Source: Cohnella pontilimi (GTDB lineage Bacteria > Bacillota > Bacilli > Paenibacillales > Paenibacillaceae). From it: a stretch of DNA of 64,000 bases. The translations under genes and the position numbers were made by a program. The notes under the pieces were generated by a model. It was not told the origin of the DNA. It searched no databases and saw only the letters and a program-made list of their open reading frames with translations. Location: positions 248,001-312,000 of the forward strand of contig NZ_SUPK01000005.1 in the NCBI RefSeq assembly GCF_005049045.1, given 5' to 3'. Positions 8,610 through 16,834 of this stretch are shown piece by piece. Every line of letters starts with the position of its first letter. The first letter of the stretch is position 1.

Positions 8610-9713
8610 ATGAGAGAAGTGCCCATCACCCACCTGGTCAGCGGTGACGTACTATCCCGTCCGGTCTACGCACGGAGCGGGGCCGTCATGCTGGAAGCCG
8701 GAACAGTGCTAACCGAAGCTTACATTAACCGGTTGAAGCTGCTAAACATTCAACGGGTATTTTTGCGTCTGAAGAGAACTCCGTTGCAAGAACCGGAGTG
8801 GGTCATGCCGGACATCAATAGTATCAAGAATGATGAAAACGCTCGCATGGACGCTGTACAGACAGCCGTCGGATTTGCGGAATCGCCGGGAAGATTGGAG
8901 AGCATCTCGCCGCCGATCGCTATCGATAAATTCAGAGACTTGTATCGCGATCTAATAGGAGAAATCGTCTCCAACCGGCAGTTTGCGGAGGAAATGGGTG
9001 TGATGCTCCGAACGGATCCGCTTCTGTTCCGGCAGGCGCTTCAAGTATCCATGTATGCGGGCATCATCGGCACGGCCAAAAACTTCGACTCCGCACAAAT
9101 GTACGAGTTGACGCTCGGAGCCCTGTTTTCGGACATCGGCATGACGCGGCTTCCGACGGATCTCATCAAGCTGGGCCGGGAGCTTACGGAGGCCGAACGG
9201 CTCATGGTTCGCCGACATACAACGGAAGGATACCGGATATTGACCAAGATCAAGGGCATGCCGCTGGAATCCGCCAAAGTGGCACTTCAGCATCATGAAC
9301 GCTATCGCGGAGAAGGATATCCTTTCGGCCTCACCCAAAAAGAAATATCCGAATTTGCCCAAATTGTAGGCCTCTCCGATGTCTATAACGCGCTGATCTC
9401 CCCCCGTCACTACCGAAAGGCGTATGCGCCGGAAGAGGCTACGGAGTATTTGTTCGCTTCGGGGAACTACGAATTCGAATTGTCGTTGATTCAAACGTTT
9501 CTGCGGCATCATCGGGTGTATCCGGCCTCGACGGTCGTGCAGCTCAGCAACGGGCAAACGGCATACGTGGTGGACACGATGAACCGGCCCTTGCTGAGAC
9601 CGGTCGTGCAGATTATCCGGGAGGCGGACGGCTCCGCAGTTCCTTCGCCGTATCTTGTCGACTTGGAAAAAGAGCCTTACTTGGCCATTCTGCGCCGGAT
9701 CGGCGACGTTTAA
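8610..9713 (+). CDS. HD-GYP-like protein with degenerate metal site
   Basis: This 367-residue protein has an N-terminal region with a repeated short beta motif (LVSGDVLSRPVYARSGAVML) and a C-terminal HD-GYP-like domain from about residue 130. GYP-side motifs are present: RRHTTEGYRIL, QHHERYRGEGYPFGL and GLSDVYNALISPRHYRKA. The HD pair, however, reads SD (S174-D175 in LFSDIGMTRLP), and the preceding conserved histidine is also missing (ALQVSMYAG). It is probably a poor or inactive cyclic di-GMP phosphodiesterase and could serve as a sensor. The ATG at 8610 has GGAAGGG 11 bases upstream and a promoter at 8490. It sits between spoIIQ and spoIIID with its own promoter and terminator, so it is a single-gene unit. 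Confidence 0.8.
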   Translation: MREVPITHLVSGDVLSRPVYARSGAVMLEAGTVLTEAYINRLKLLNIQRVFLRLKRTPLQEPEWVMPDINSIKNDENARMDAVQTAVGFAESPGRLESISPPIAIDKFRDLYRDLIGEIVSNRQFAEEMGVMLRTDPLLFRQALQVSMYAGIIGTAKNFDSAQMYELTLGALFSDIGMTRLPTDLIKLGRELTEAERLMVRRHTTEGYRILTKIKGMPLESAKVALQHHERYRGEGYPFGLTQKEISEFAQIVGLSDVYNALISPRHYRKAYAPEEATEYLFASGNYEFELSLIQTFLRHHRVYPASTVVQLSNGQTAYVVDTMNRPLLRPVVQIIREADGSAVPSPYLVDLEKEPYLAILRRIGDV

Positions 9714-9734
9714 AAGAATAAAACGGGTTCCCGT

Positions 9735-9767
9735 AAGACGGATGGATGTTGCCATCCGTCTTTTTTC
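9735..9767 (+). terminator. Strong intrinsic terminator
   Basis: AAGACGGATGG and CCATCCGTCTT, an 11-bp perfect stem with a 6-base loop, are followed by a T run to 9766. Confidence 0.9.
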
Positions 9768-9802
9768 ATGGGGCCAAAGGCGCACTCGCGTCCCTGAACA
9801 AA

Positions 9803-9830
9803 GAATAAGTGACCGCGCCCCTCATATAAT
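9803..9830 (+). promoter_or_regulatory. Possible SigE-type promoter of spoIIID
   Basis: GAATAAG (9803-9809), 13 bases, CATATAAT (9823-9830). The -10 differs from the SigE pattern CATACAAT at one position; the -35 is weaker. spoIIID is SigE-dependent in B. subtilis. TATAAT is also contained, so SigA is possible. Confidence 0.5.
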
Positions 9831-9862
9831 GTACCAATCTATTTCAGCAGGGAGGCGGGAGC

Positions 9863-10150
9863 GTGCACGACTACATCAAGGAGCGCACCATCAAGATCGG
9901 CAGGTGCATTGTGGAAACGCGAAATACGGTGCGAACGATTGCCAAAGAATTCGGCGTCTCCAAGAGCACGGTGCATAAAGACTTGACCGAACGTCTGCCG
10001 GAAATCAATCCGGATTTGGCCGACCAGGTAAAGCACATCCTGGAATACCATAAGTCGATCCGGCACCTGAGGGGAGGAGAAGCGACCAAAATCAAATACA
10101 AGAAGACGACGGTGAAAAAAAGAGAAGTCATGACGGCGGGTAAAGCGTAA
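9863..10150 (+). CDS. spoIIID: Sporulation transcription factor SpoIIID
   Basis: SpoIIID is the mother-cell DNA-binding regulator that switches SigE genes on or off. The 95-residue protein has the expected N-terminus (HDYIKERTIKIGRCIVETRN), a helix-turn-helix at about 22-44 (TVRTIAKEFGVSKSTVHKDL) and a basic C-terminal tail (KIKYKKTTVKKRE) that contributes to DNA binding in the family. It starts with GTG; GGGAGG lies seven to ten bases upstream. It lies directly before mbl, the conserved Bacillus arrangement. Confidence 0.96.
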   Translation: MHDYIKERTIKIGRCIVETRNTVRTIAKEFGVSKSTVHKDLTERLPEINPDLADQVKHILEYHKSIRHLRGGEATKIKYKKTTVKKREVMTAGKA

Positions 10151-10316
10151 TTTCCCTCATTTTGTCGAACCAAGAAGGAATTTTTGGAATTGCGGCGAAT
10201 TAAAATAAACTAATGTTTAAAATTTGATAATCGGGCATCGCCAGCTTTATTCGACACCGGGTGCGACGCCGAAACCGCCATTATACATTCCAGCAGGGTG
10301 AGGGAGTCTTAGGCTC

Positions 10317-11324
10317 ATGTTAAGCAAAGATATCGGAATCGATCTCGGCACGGCGAACGTATCTATCCACGTCAAAGGCAAAGGAGTGGTCCTTGACGAA
10401 CCTTCGGTCGTCGCCATCGAAAGCGACACCCGGAAGGTGTTGGCGGTAGGCGAAGACGCCCGCCGCATGGTGGGCCGCACGCCGGGCAATATTGTGGCGA
10501 TCCGCCCGCTTAAAGACGGGGTCATCGCGGACTTCGAAGTAACGGACATGATGCTGAAGGCCTTCATCGCGCGTGTAGGCGGGAGGAACTGGTACAGCCG
10601 ACCGCGCATTCTCATCTGTGCGCCGAGCAACATTACATCGGTCGAGCAGAAGGCGATCCGCGAAGCGGCCGAGAGAAGCGGCGCCAAAGAAGTCTTCATG
10701 GAAGAAGAAGCGAAAGCCGCAGCTATCGGAGCCGGAATGGACATTTTCCAGCCGAGCGGCAATATGGTCATCGATATTGGCGGAGGAACGACGGATGTAG
10801 CCGTCCTATCCATGGGCGACGTCGTAACCGCCTCTTCTCTTAAAGTCGCGGGGGACAAGTTCGACTCCGCGATCATGAAATACATAAAGAACAAATATAA
10901 GCTTCTGATCGGGGAACGCACGGCGGAGGACATCAAAATCAAAATCGGTACGGTGTACCATCAAGGCCGGCGCGATGAGTTGGATATCCGCGGCCGGGAC
11001 ATGGTCTCGGGTCTCCCGCAAACGGTCAATATCAACTCGGATGAAGTACGCGAAGCGCTTTGGGAGCCAGTATCCTCGATTGTGTCTTCGGCCAAATCGG
11101 TGCTGGAGCGTACGCCGCCCGAACTGTCCGCTGACATCATCGACCGCGGGATTATCCTGACCGGAGGAGGCGCATTGCTGGACGGACTGGACGCGCTTCT
11201 GGTCGAGGAGCTCAAAGTTCCGGTGCTGATTGCGGAAGATCCGATGCATTGCGTAGTGAAAGGAACCGGCATCATGCTGGATCATTTGGATAGAATTCAA
11301 CGGAATCAGCGGAAAATGGGCTAA
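10317..11324 (+). CDS. mbl: MreB-family rod-shape protein Mbl
   Basis: This is an actin-like cytoskeletal ATPase that guides the elongation cell-wall machinery. The phosphate 1 (IGIDLGTANV), phosphate 2 (MVIDIGGGTTDVAVLS) and adenosine (IILTGGGALLDGLD) motifs are intact, and the length of 335 is normal. I chose Mbl over MreB because of the spoIIID-mbl-flhO-flhP order. The 166-base gap before it is AT-rich (TAAAATAAACTAAT, TTGATAAT) and may hold a promoter, but I cannot pick one pair confidently. Confidence 0.95.
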   Translation: MLSKDIGIDLGTANVSIHVKGKGVVLDEPSVVAIESDTRKVLAVGEDARRMVGRTPGNIVAIRPLKDGVIADFEVTDMMLKAFIARVGGRNWYSRPRILICAPSNITSVEQKAIREAAERSGAKEVFMEEEAKAAAIGAGMDIFQPSGNMVIDIGGGTTDVAVLSMGDVVTASSLKVAGDKFDSAIMKYIKNKYKLLIGERTAEDIKIKIGTVYHQGRRDELDIRGRDMVSGLPQTVNINSDEVREALWEPVSSIVSSAKSVLERTPPELSADIIDRGIILTGGGALLDGLDALLVEELKVPVLIAEDPMHCVVKGTGIMLDHLDRIQRNQRKMG

Positions 11325-11378
11325 GCGTGACGGCGGGCATACAACTGCAGCCGGAATGAGCAAGGAGGAACCGACAGC

Positions 11379-12281
11379 ATGTTAAGAGGATTATATACGG
11401 CCGCCGGCGGCATGATGGCCCAGCAGCGAAGACACGACACCGTTACGAACAATATCGCCAATCTCAATACGCCCGGCTTTAAGGCGAATAACGCCATCAA
11501 CCGTTCTTTTCCCGATATGCTTATCGCCGCTGTTGGCGGAGAGAATACCCGGGAGGGCAGAGTCGGCACCTTATCGACCGGCGTGTTCGCAGAGGAAAAC
11601 ATGCTGTCTATGGGGCAAGGCGACATTCGGCAAACTTTTCGCCCGCAGGATATGGCGCTTATCTCGGATCTTGAATTACGGACCCCGATTCCCGGCGCGG
11701 TATTGGACGGCTCGGGCAAATATATAGATGCGACAACCGGACTTCCGGTCACGGATGCGAACGGCAACGCGATTTTTCAGCCACAGGCTTTCTTTACGGT
11801 AAATACGCCACAAGGCGAACGATATACCCGTGACGGCAGTTTCCAAACAGCGGCTGACGGCACCTTGTTAACGGCAGGCGGTTCCGAGGTGCTGGACGTG
11901 AACGGTCAGCGGATCGTCATCAACGGAAGCTGGGACGATATCGCCGTCACCTCCGACGGTTCATTGATTGACAAGACGACGGGGCAGGCTCTCCCTAACA
12001 ATCCCCGGCTTCGGCTGACGAGGGTGGAGAACCCGAACGACCTGATCCGCGAAGGCAACGGCCTGTTCCGTTATGACGGCGCGCAAGGCGGGATCGGGTT
12101 ACTGCAGGCCGGCGACAGAGCCGAAGTACGCCAAGGATTTTTGGAGCGCTCGAACGTGGATGCCGCACAGTCAGCCGTCGACCTGATGGCGGCACTTCGA
12201 GCCTATGAAGCCAATCAGAAAGTTATTCAATTTTATGACCGCAGTTTGGACAAAGCCGTGAACGAAATCGGCAAAGTATAA
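11379..12281 (+). CDS. flhO: Flagellar hook-basal body rod protein FlhO
   Basis: A FlgF/FlgG-family distal rod protein, exported through the flagellar type III apparatus. The N-terminal rod motif (GLYTAAGGMMAQQRRHDTVT, then NNIANLNTPGFKAN) and the C-terminal coiled segment (SNVDAAQSAVDLMAALRAYE) frame a variable centre. At 300 residues it is slightly longer than FlhP, as in Bacillus. CAAGGAGGA lies before the ATG. It is 54 bases after mbl and 28 bases before flhP, so the three are probably co-transcribed. Confidence 0.93.
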   Translation: MLRGLYTAAGGMMAQQRRHDTVTNNIANLNTPGFKANNAINRSFPDMLIAAVGGENTREGRVGTLSTGVFAEENMLSMGQGDIRQTFRPQDMALISDLELRTPIPGAVLDGSGKYIDATTGLPVTDANGNAIFQPQAFFTVNTPQGERYTRDGSFQTAADGTLLTAGGSEVLDVNGQRIVINGSWDDIAVTSDGSLIDKTTGQALPNNPRLRLTRVENPNDLIREGNGLFRYDGAQGGIGLLQAGDRAEVRQGFLERSNVDAAQSAVDLMAALRAYEANQKVIQFYDRSLDKAVNEIGKV

Positions 12282-12309
12282 ACCGAGAGGAAGAGGTGGG
12301 TTTTAACCT

Positions 12310-13119
12310 ATGAATAACTCGATGATCGCCGCCTCCGCCTCTATGGGCGCCTTACAGCGCAGATTGGATATTCTTGCGGATAATATCGCGAATGTGAACA
12401 CGGTTGGCTATAAACGCAAAACTGCCGTATTCGAAGATCTGCTCACCAACATGCAGCCCCACGAGCCGGACTTCCGGCTTCCCGGCCGCCAGACGCCGAT
12501 GGGCTTTACGCAAGGCTGGGGAGCCAAACTGGCCTCGATTCAATTGGACCTGTCGCAAGGCACCCTGCTGCCTACCGGGAATATGAACGACGTGGCGCTG
12601 GAAGGCAACGGGCTGTTCGAGATCGGGATGCCGGACGGAAGCCGGGCATATACCCGCCACGGTCCGTTTCAGTTGGTTCCGGACGGTGCCGGCGGGGATC
12701 AGAAGCTGGTGACGGCAGCCGGTTACTCCGTTCTGGATGACGCCGGCGGCGAAATTATCGTGCCGGCCGGAAGGACATTGAACATTGCGCCGGAAGGAAC
12801 GCTCACCGCGGTTAACGCGGACGGTTCGGATCCGCAGACGATCGGCAGAATGAGTCTCTATACGGTTGAGAAACCGGAACTCGTACGCCAGATCGGTGAC
12901 AACCTGTATGGGATCGACGCCGACATGCTTCAGTCAGGCGTTGTGCGGCCGGTGACCACCGGCGTTGCGGTTCGCCAAGGCTTCACCGAGCAATCGAACG
13001 TTGATATGACGGAAGAGATGGCTGACTTGATGATGGTGCAGCGCGCTTATCAGCTGAGCGCCCGGGCGCTTTCTTCCGGCGAGCAGATGCTGGGCATGGC
13101 GAATAATCTTCGGGGATGA
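12310..13119 (+). CDS. flhP: Flagellar hook-basal body rod protein FlhP
   Basis: This is the second distal-rod protein of the FlgF/FlgG family; in B. subtilis FlhO and FlhP cap the rod and are needed for hook assembly. Visible are the N-terminal motif (LQRRLDILADNIANVNTVGY), the LEGNGLFEIG region of the central domain, and the C-terminal RQGFTEQSNVDMTEEMADLM followed by MVQRAYQLSARAL. Length 269 is typical. The start is preceded by GAGGAAGAGGTGG. Confidence 0.93.
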   Translation: MNNSMIAASASMGALQRRLDILADNIANVNTVGYKRKTAVFEDLLTNMQPHEPDFRLPGRQTPMGFTQGWGAKLASIQLDLSQGTLLPTGNMNDVALEGNGLFEIGMPDGSRAYTRHGPFQLVPDGAGGDQKLVTAAGYSVLDDAGGEIIVPAGRTLNIAPEGTLTAVNADGSDPQTIGRMSLYTVEKPELVRQIGDNLYGIDADMLQSGVVRPVTTGVAVRQGFTEQSNVDMTEEMADLMMVQRAYQLSARALSSGEQMLGMANNLRG

Positions 13120-13189
13120 TACGATAGACAGGTAGTTACCGAACGTTATCGCCCGTCCTGGGCATTTGGTAAAAGGAGACGAAAGCATC

Positions 13190-13420
13190 ATGACCGCATC
13201 GCCCCGTCCCACGAATCCACCCGAGAACTCCGGCGGAAGGACAGCAGGACGCATTTTGTGGCTGACCGTCAAACTGCTCGTCGTTCCGGCACTGTGCCTA
13301 ATCGCACTGGTCTTCGGATTGGCCGTCGGATACGCCGTCCTCGGAGGAAGACCGGTCTCGGAAGTGTTTGAGTTGAACACCTGGAAGCACATTTACGACC
13401 TTGTATTCGCAGAAAGCTGA
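13190..13420 (+). CDS. Small EpuA-like membrane protein (RNAP beta subunit-like annotation)
   Basis: A 76-residue protein with a Pro/Ser-rich cytoplasmic N-terminus, one membrane helix (about residues 23-45) and a short tail containing GGRPVSEVFELNTWKHIYDLVF. Small proteins of this build and position are often annotated as EpuA or DNA-directed RNA polymerase subunit beta (PF11772). The name is historical and gives no secure function. AAGGAG lies 12 bases before the chosen ATG; an in-frame TTG at 13166 overlaps that site and is unlikely. Confidence 0.6.
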   Translation: MTASPRPTNPPENSGGRTAGRILWLTVKLLVVPALCLIALVFGLAVGYAVLGGRPVSEVFELNTWKHIYDLVFAES

Positions 13421-13448
13421 ACGACCCTGCGAACGATCGGCTTGACTG

Positions 13449-13475
13449 CTCCCCGCCCCATGGACGGGGAGTTTT
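13449..13475 (+). terminator. Terminator after the EpuA-like gene
   Basis: CTCCCCG and CGGGGAG arms close an inverted CCCATGGA loop, then TTTTC. It ends the mbl-flhO-flhP-epuA run. Confidence 0.7.
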
Positions 13476-13537
13476 CAATTTAACGGGGAGAGCGTTATAA
13501 TAATGAGGATATTGACGGAAACGGGGGAGCAGCCGGG

Positions 13538-14044
13538 ATGAATTTGCCGAATATCATGACCATGACCCGGTTTGTTTTCATCCCGTTTTTTATCATTTTG
13601 TACGCATACGGCCATTCCGTGGCGGCATTGGTCGTGGTGCTGTTCGCGGGATTGACGGATATTTTGGACGGTTATATCGCGCGTCGAAGCGGACAAGTCA
13701 CCTTGACCGGCATCATGCTCGATCCGCTGGCGGACAAGCTGATGATGCTGGCTATCGTGATTTCTCTTGTGGCGGGCGGGGAGATTCCTTGGGCGGCGGC
13801 AGGGGTCATGGCGTTCCGGGAAATCGGGATGATTGCCAGTTCGGCGATTTTTCATTTCCGCGGCATGAAAACGGTACCCGCCAACTTGCTCGGCAAAGCG
13901 ACGACCGTCGTTTATTACGCGGCCATCATGCTGCTCCTGCTCGATCTCCCGGGCGGAGTGGAGGTTCTCTGGGCCGCCATTCTGCTTTCGTTCTTGACGA
14001 GCGGCATCTACTTCTTGCAGTTCCGTCATTTAAACCGCGTCTAA
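13538..14044 (+). CDS. pgsA: CDP-alcohol phosphatidyltransferase (PgsA-like)
   Basis: An integral membrane enzyme that transfers a phosphatidyl group from CDP-diacylglycerol to an alcohol, most likely glycerol-3-phosphate, to make phosphatidylglycerophosphate. The whole CDP-alcohol motif is present: D41xxD44G45xxA48R49, G58, D62 and D66 in the stretch DILDGYIARR to MLDPLADK. Four to five membrane segments and a length of 168 fit. In many Bacillota the housekeeping pgsA lies elsewhere (near cinA-recA), so this may be a second copy with a different alcohol acceptor. GGGGGAG precedes the ATG. Confidence 0.85.
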   Translation: MNLPNIMTMTRFVFIPFFIILYAYGHSVAALVVVLFAGLTDILDGYIARRSGQVTLTGIMLDPLADKLMMLAIVISLVAGGEIPWAAAGVMAFREIGMIASSAIFHFRGMKTVPANLLGKATTVVYYAAIMLLLLDLPGGVEVLWAAILLSFLTSGIYFLQFRHLNRV

Positions 14045-14220
14045 CTTCATAAATCCGCAAACAAAAGAGCCCGCGCCCTGCCTCGATTTTTCGATGTACG
14101 GCAGCGAGCTCTCTTATATCAACCTTAGCGACTGCAGTTCGCATAAGGGGACATTCCTAGTATTTGCAGGGAGAGGCCCGCTTATGCGCTTCCAGCCGCA
14201 ATAAAATGGAGGAAACCCAA

Positions 14221-14658
14221 ATGCTCGATATCAATCAGATTATGGACGTCATTCCGCACCGCCCGCCTTTTTTGCTCGTGGATAAAATTTTGGAAGTCGA
14301 ACCGGGCAAACGTGCCGTCGGGCTCAAAAACGTGACGATGAACGAGCCGTTTTTTGTCGGACATTTTCCGGGATATCCGGTCATGCCCGGCGTACTGATT
14401 GTCGAAGCGCTGGCGCAAGTCGGCTCGGTCGCCATGCTGATGGTGGAAGAAAACCGCGGCAAACTGGGCTTTTTCGCGGGCATCGACGAATTCCGCTTCC
14501 GGGGTCAGGTGAAGCCGGGAGACACACTTACGCTGGAAGTCGAAATCACCCGGCTGAAAGGTCCGATCGGAAAAGGAAAAGCCACCGCGAGAGTCGGCGA
14601 CACAGTCGTAGCAGAGGGTGAGCTCATGTTTGCGTTATCCGACGCGAATAAGGGTTAA
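14221..14658 (+). CDS. fabZ: 3-hydroxyacyl-[acyl-carrier-protein] dehydratase FabZ
   Basis: FabZ dehydrates 3-hydroxyacyl-ACP in type II fatty acid synthesis. The hot-dog fold signature is clear, with catalytic H48 in [15 protein letters not shown] and E62 in [10 protein letters not shown]. The ATG at 14221 has GGAGGAAA at 14208-14215 and gives the standard N-terminus ([20 protein letters not shown], 145 residues). The frame stays open upstream to 14164 but that part is not FabZ-like. In B. subtilis fabZ (ywpB) is also near mbl-flhO-flhP. Confidence 0.95.
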   Translation: MLDINQIMDVIPHRPPFLLVDKILEVEPGKRAVGLKNVTMNEPFFVGHFPGYPVMPGVLIVEALAQVGSVAMLMVEENRGKLGFFAGIDEFRFRGQVKPGDTLTLEVEITRLKGPIGKGKATARVGDTVVAEGELMFALSDANKG

Positions 14659-14817
14659 TTAAACATAGCCGATGATGCTTGCTTGCTAATTTGACCCCTA
14701 TATTTAAAGAGTAGTAACATATAATATAGGTTTATGATACGATATGTATCTCTAGTGTAAAGGGGCGAATCTAAGGCGTCGGTCAACTATTGAAGCGGAA
14801 GGAAGAGGTGCGTGAAC

Positions 14818-16527
14818 ATGCAGAAAACACAAACACCGCAGGAAGTATATGAGGCTTGGCTGCAGGATCCGGGCCTTGACGAAGCGACCAAGGAAGAGCT
14901 GCGCAGCATAGCCGGCCAGTCCTCGGAAATTGAGGACCGGTTTTACCGGGAGCTCGAATTCGGCACCGGCGGCTTGAGAGGCGTGATGGGCGCGGGGACG
15001 AACCGGATGAACCGGTATGTGATCGGCAAGGCCACTCAAGGCTTCGCCGAATATCTTCTCCGGCAGTCCGATAAGCCTTCCGTGGTGATCGCGCACGATT
15101 CCCGGCGAAATTCCGACGTGTTTTCTCTGGAGGCGGCATGCGTGCTTGCGGCCAACGGCATCAAAACCTATCTGTTCCGTTCCTTGCGGCCGACGCCGCA
15201 GCTGTCGTTCGCGGTTCGCGATTTGGGCGCAGCCGGCGGCATCGTGATTACGGCGAGCCACAATCCGCCGGAATATAACGGCTATAAGGTGTACGCCGCG
15301 GACGGCTGCCAGCTTGTGCCTCATCAAGCGGAGCAGGTCATCGAGAGCATTCGCGGGGTGACCTCTTTCGACGCGGTCCAACGCATCTCCCAAGCGGAGG
15401 CGGAAGCGAAGGAGCTGCTCGTCTGGCTCGGCGACGAGGACGATCAGCGGTTCGTGGACGCGGTCACCGCGCAAGTAGTGCAGCCGGATTTGTTTCAGCG
15501 CGGGGCCGGAAAAGCACTTTCCGTCGTCTATACACCGCTTCACGGCGCAGGCAACCTGCCGGTTCGCCGGGTGCTGGAGCAAGCCGGCTTCGGCAAGGTT
15601 CATGTCGTCTGGGAACAGGAGCAGCCGAACGGGGAATTCCCCACGGTCAAATCTCCGAACCCGGAAGAGCACGAAGCGTTCACGCTGGCGATCCAGCTGG
15701 CCGACCAGTTCGGAGCCGACATCATCATCGGCACGGATCCCGACTGTGACCGGATGGGTGCGGTGGTCAAGAACGATCAAGGCGAATATGTGGTACTGTC
15801 CGGCAACCAAGCCGGCGCGATTATGGTCCATTATCTGCTATCGAATCTTCAAGAACAGGGCAAACTACCTTCTAACGCAGCTGTCGTGAAAACGATCGTG
15901 ACGAGCGAGATGGGCGCGGATATCGCCGCATCCTATGGCTGCGAAGTTTTTAATACGTTGACGGGCTTCAAATATATCGGCGAAAAAATGACCGAGTTCG
16001 AAAAGACGGGCTCTCACCGCTTCCTGTTCGGTTACGAGGAGAGCTACGGTTATTTGACCGGCACGTATGCGCGCGACAAAGACGCCGTGGTGGCCTCACT
16101 GCTTATTTGTGAGGCGGCGGCTTATTATAAGTCTCTCGGCAAAACGCTGTACGACGTGCTCCTGGAGCTGTACCGCAAATACGGAACGTATTTGGAGAAG
16201 CTGGAGTCCCGTACGCTCAAGGGCAAGGACGGCGTCAAGAAAATCGGCGCGATCATGGCCGACTGGCGTTCCAACCCGCCGGCTGAAGTGACGGGCGTTC
16301 AAGTGGTGCGTGTGCTGGATTATGAACAAGGTCTGGACGGCCTCCCTTCCGAGAACGTGCTGAAATTCATGCTCGCGGACGGCTCGTGGTTCTGCCTCCG
16401 GCCATCCGGTACGGAGCCGAAAATCAAAGTGTATTTCGCCGTTCGCGGGGAGGACTTGGAAGCTGCGAACGCGGCGCTAACGCGGCTCGTGAGCTCCGTG
16501 ATGGGGCGCGTGGATGCGTTGGCGTGA
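14818..16527 (+). CDS. pgcA: Phosphoglucomutase / alpha-D-phosphohexomutase
   Basis: It interconverts glucose-1-P and glucose-6-P (possibly also mannose phosphates), feeding UDP-glucose for glycolipids and wall polymers. The phosphoserine loop is S147 in ITASHNPPEYNGYKVY, the metal loop is DPDCDR (307-312), the sugar loop is GYEESYGY and the phosphate-binding loop is RPSGTEPKIKVY. At 569 residues it is of the long PgcA type. GGAAGAGG at 14801-14808 is nine bases from the ATG at 14818 but only three from an in-frame GTG at 14812, so the ATG is preferred. An AT-rich stretch at 14690-14760 probably holds the promoter. Confidence 0.93.
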   Translation: MQKTQTPQEVYEAWLQDPGLDEATKEELRSIAGQSSEIEDRFYRELEFGTGGLRGVMGAGTNRMNRYVIGKATQGFAEYLLRQSDKPSVVIAHDSRRNSDVFSLEAACVLAANGIKTYLFRSLRPTPQLSFAVRDLGAAGGIVITASHNPPEYNGYKVYAADGCQLVPHQAEQVIESIRGVTSFDAVQRISQAEAEAKELLVWLGDEDDQRFVDAVTAQVVQPDLFQRGAGKALSVVYTPLHGAGNLPVRRVLEQAGFGKVHVVWEQEQPNGEFPTVKSPNPEEHEAFTLAIQLADQFGADIIIGTDPDCDRMGAVVKNDQGEYVVLSGNQAGAIMVHYLLSNLQEQGKLPSNAAVVKTIVTSEMGADIAASYGCEVFNTLTGFKYIGEKMTEFEKTGSHRFLFGYEESYGYLTGTYARDKDAVVASLLICEAAAYYKSLGKTLYDVLLELYRKYGTYLEKLESRTLKGKDGVKKIGAIMADWRSNPPAEVTGVQVVRVLDYEQGLDGLPSENVLKFMLADGSWFCLRPSGTEPKIKVYFAVRGEDLEAANAALTRLVSSVMGRVDALA

Positions 16528-16540
16528 TTCGCGGTGAGTG

Positions 16541-16615
16541 TTAGTTAGAGAGAGTAACTAACGAATGCGCGTGGCGGTAACGGTGTCGGTTGTTAGTCAG
16601 TTTCAGTGACTTAGG
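16541..16615. repeat. Two-unit copy of the 52-bp palindromic repeat
   Basis: TTAGTTAGAGAGAGTAACTA at 16541 and TTAGTCAGTTTCAGTGACTT at 16593 are 52 bases apart and share the core and imperfect dyad of the 6.0-kb array. A third occurrence of this family in the window, again between genes. Confidence 0.75.
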
Positions 16616-16714
16616 TCTGTGAGCCTAACAGAAATTACCGACCGACGTCACGCAGGAATCTTGAGATTTGTGCGGAAATTGTAGTGTAGTATCTAATAGT
16701 GCCGAATAAACACG

Positions 16715-16745
16715 AACGAGCGGCAGAGATGCCGCTCGTTTTGTG
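16715..16745 (+). terminator. Intrinsic terminator before the DUF5693 gene
   Basis: AACGAGCGGC and GCCGCTCGTT, a 10-bp perfect stem with loop AGAGAT, then TTGT. It may end pgcA transcription. Confidence 0.75.
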
Positions 16746-16834
16746 GGCGAAAACCGGAAAAAGTGCCGCTTCACCGCCTGAACGGGCGACGACAGCCCCA
16801 CATCATTTTTTCCAGGACATAAGGAGTGACGGTT

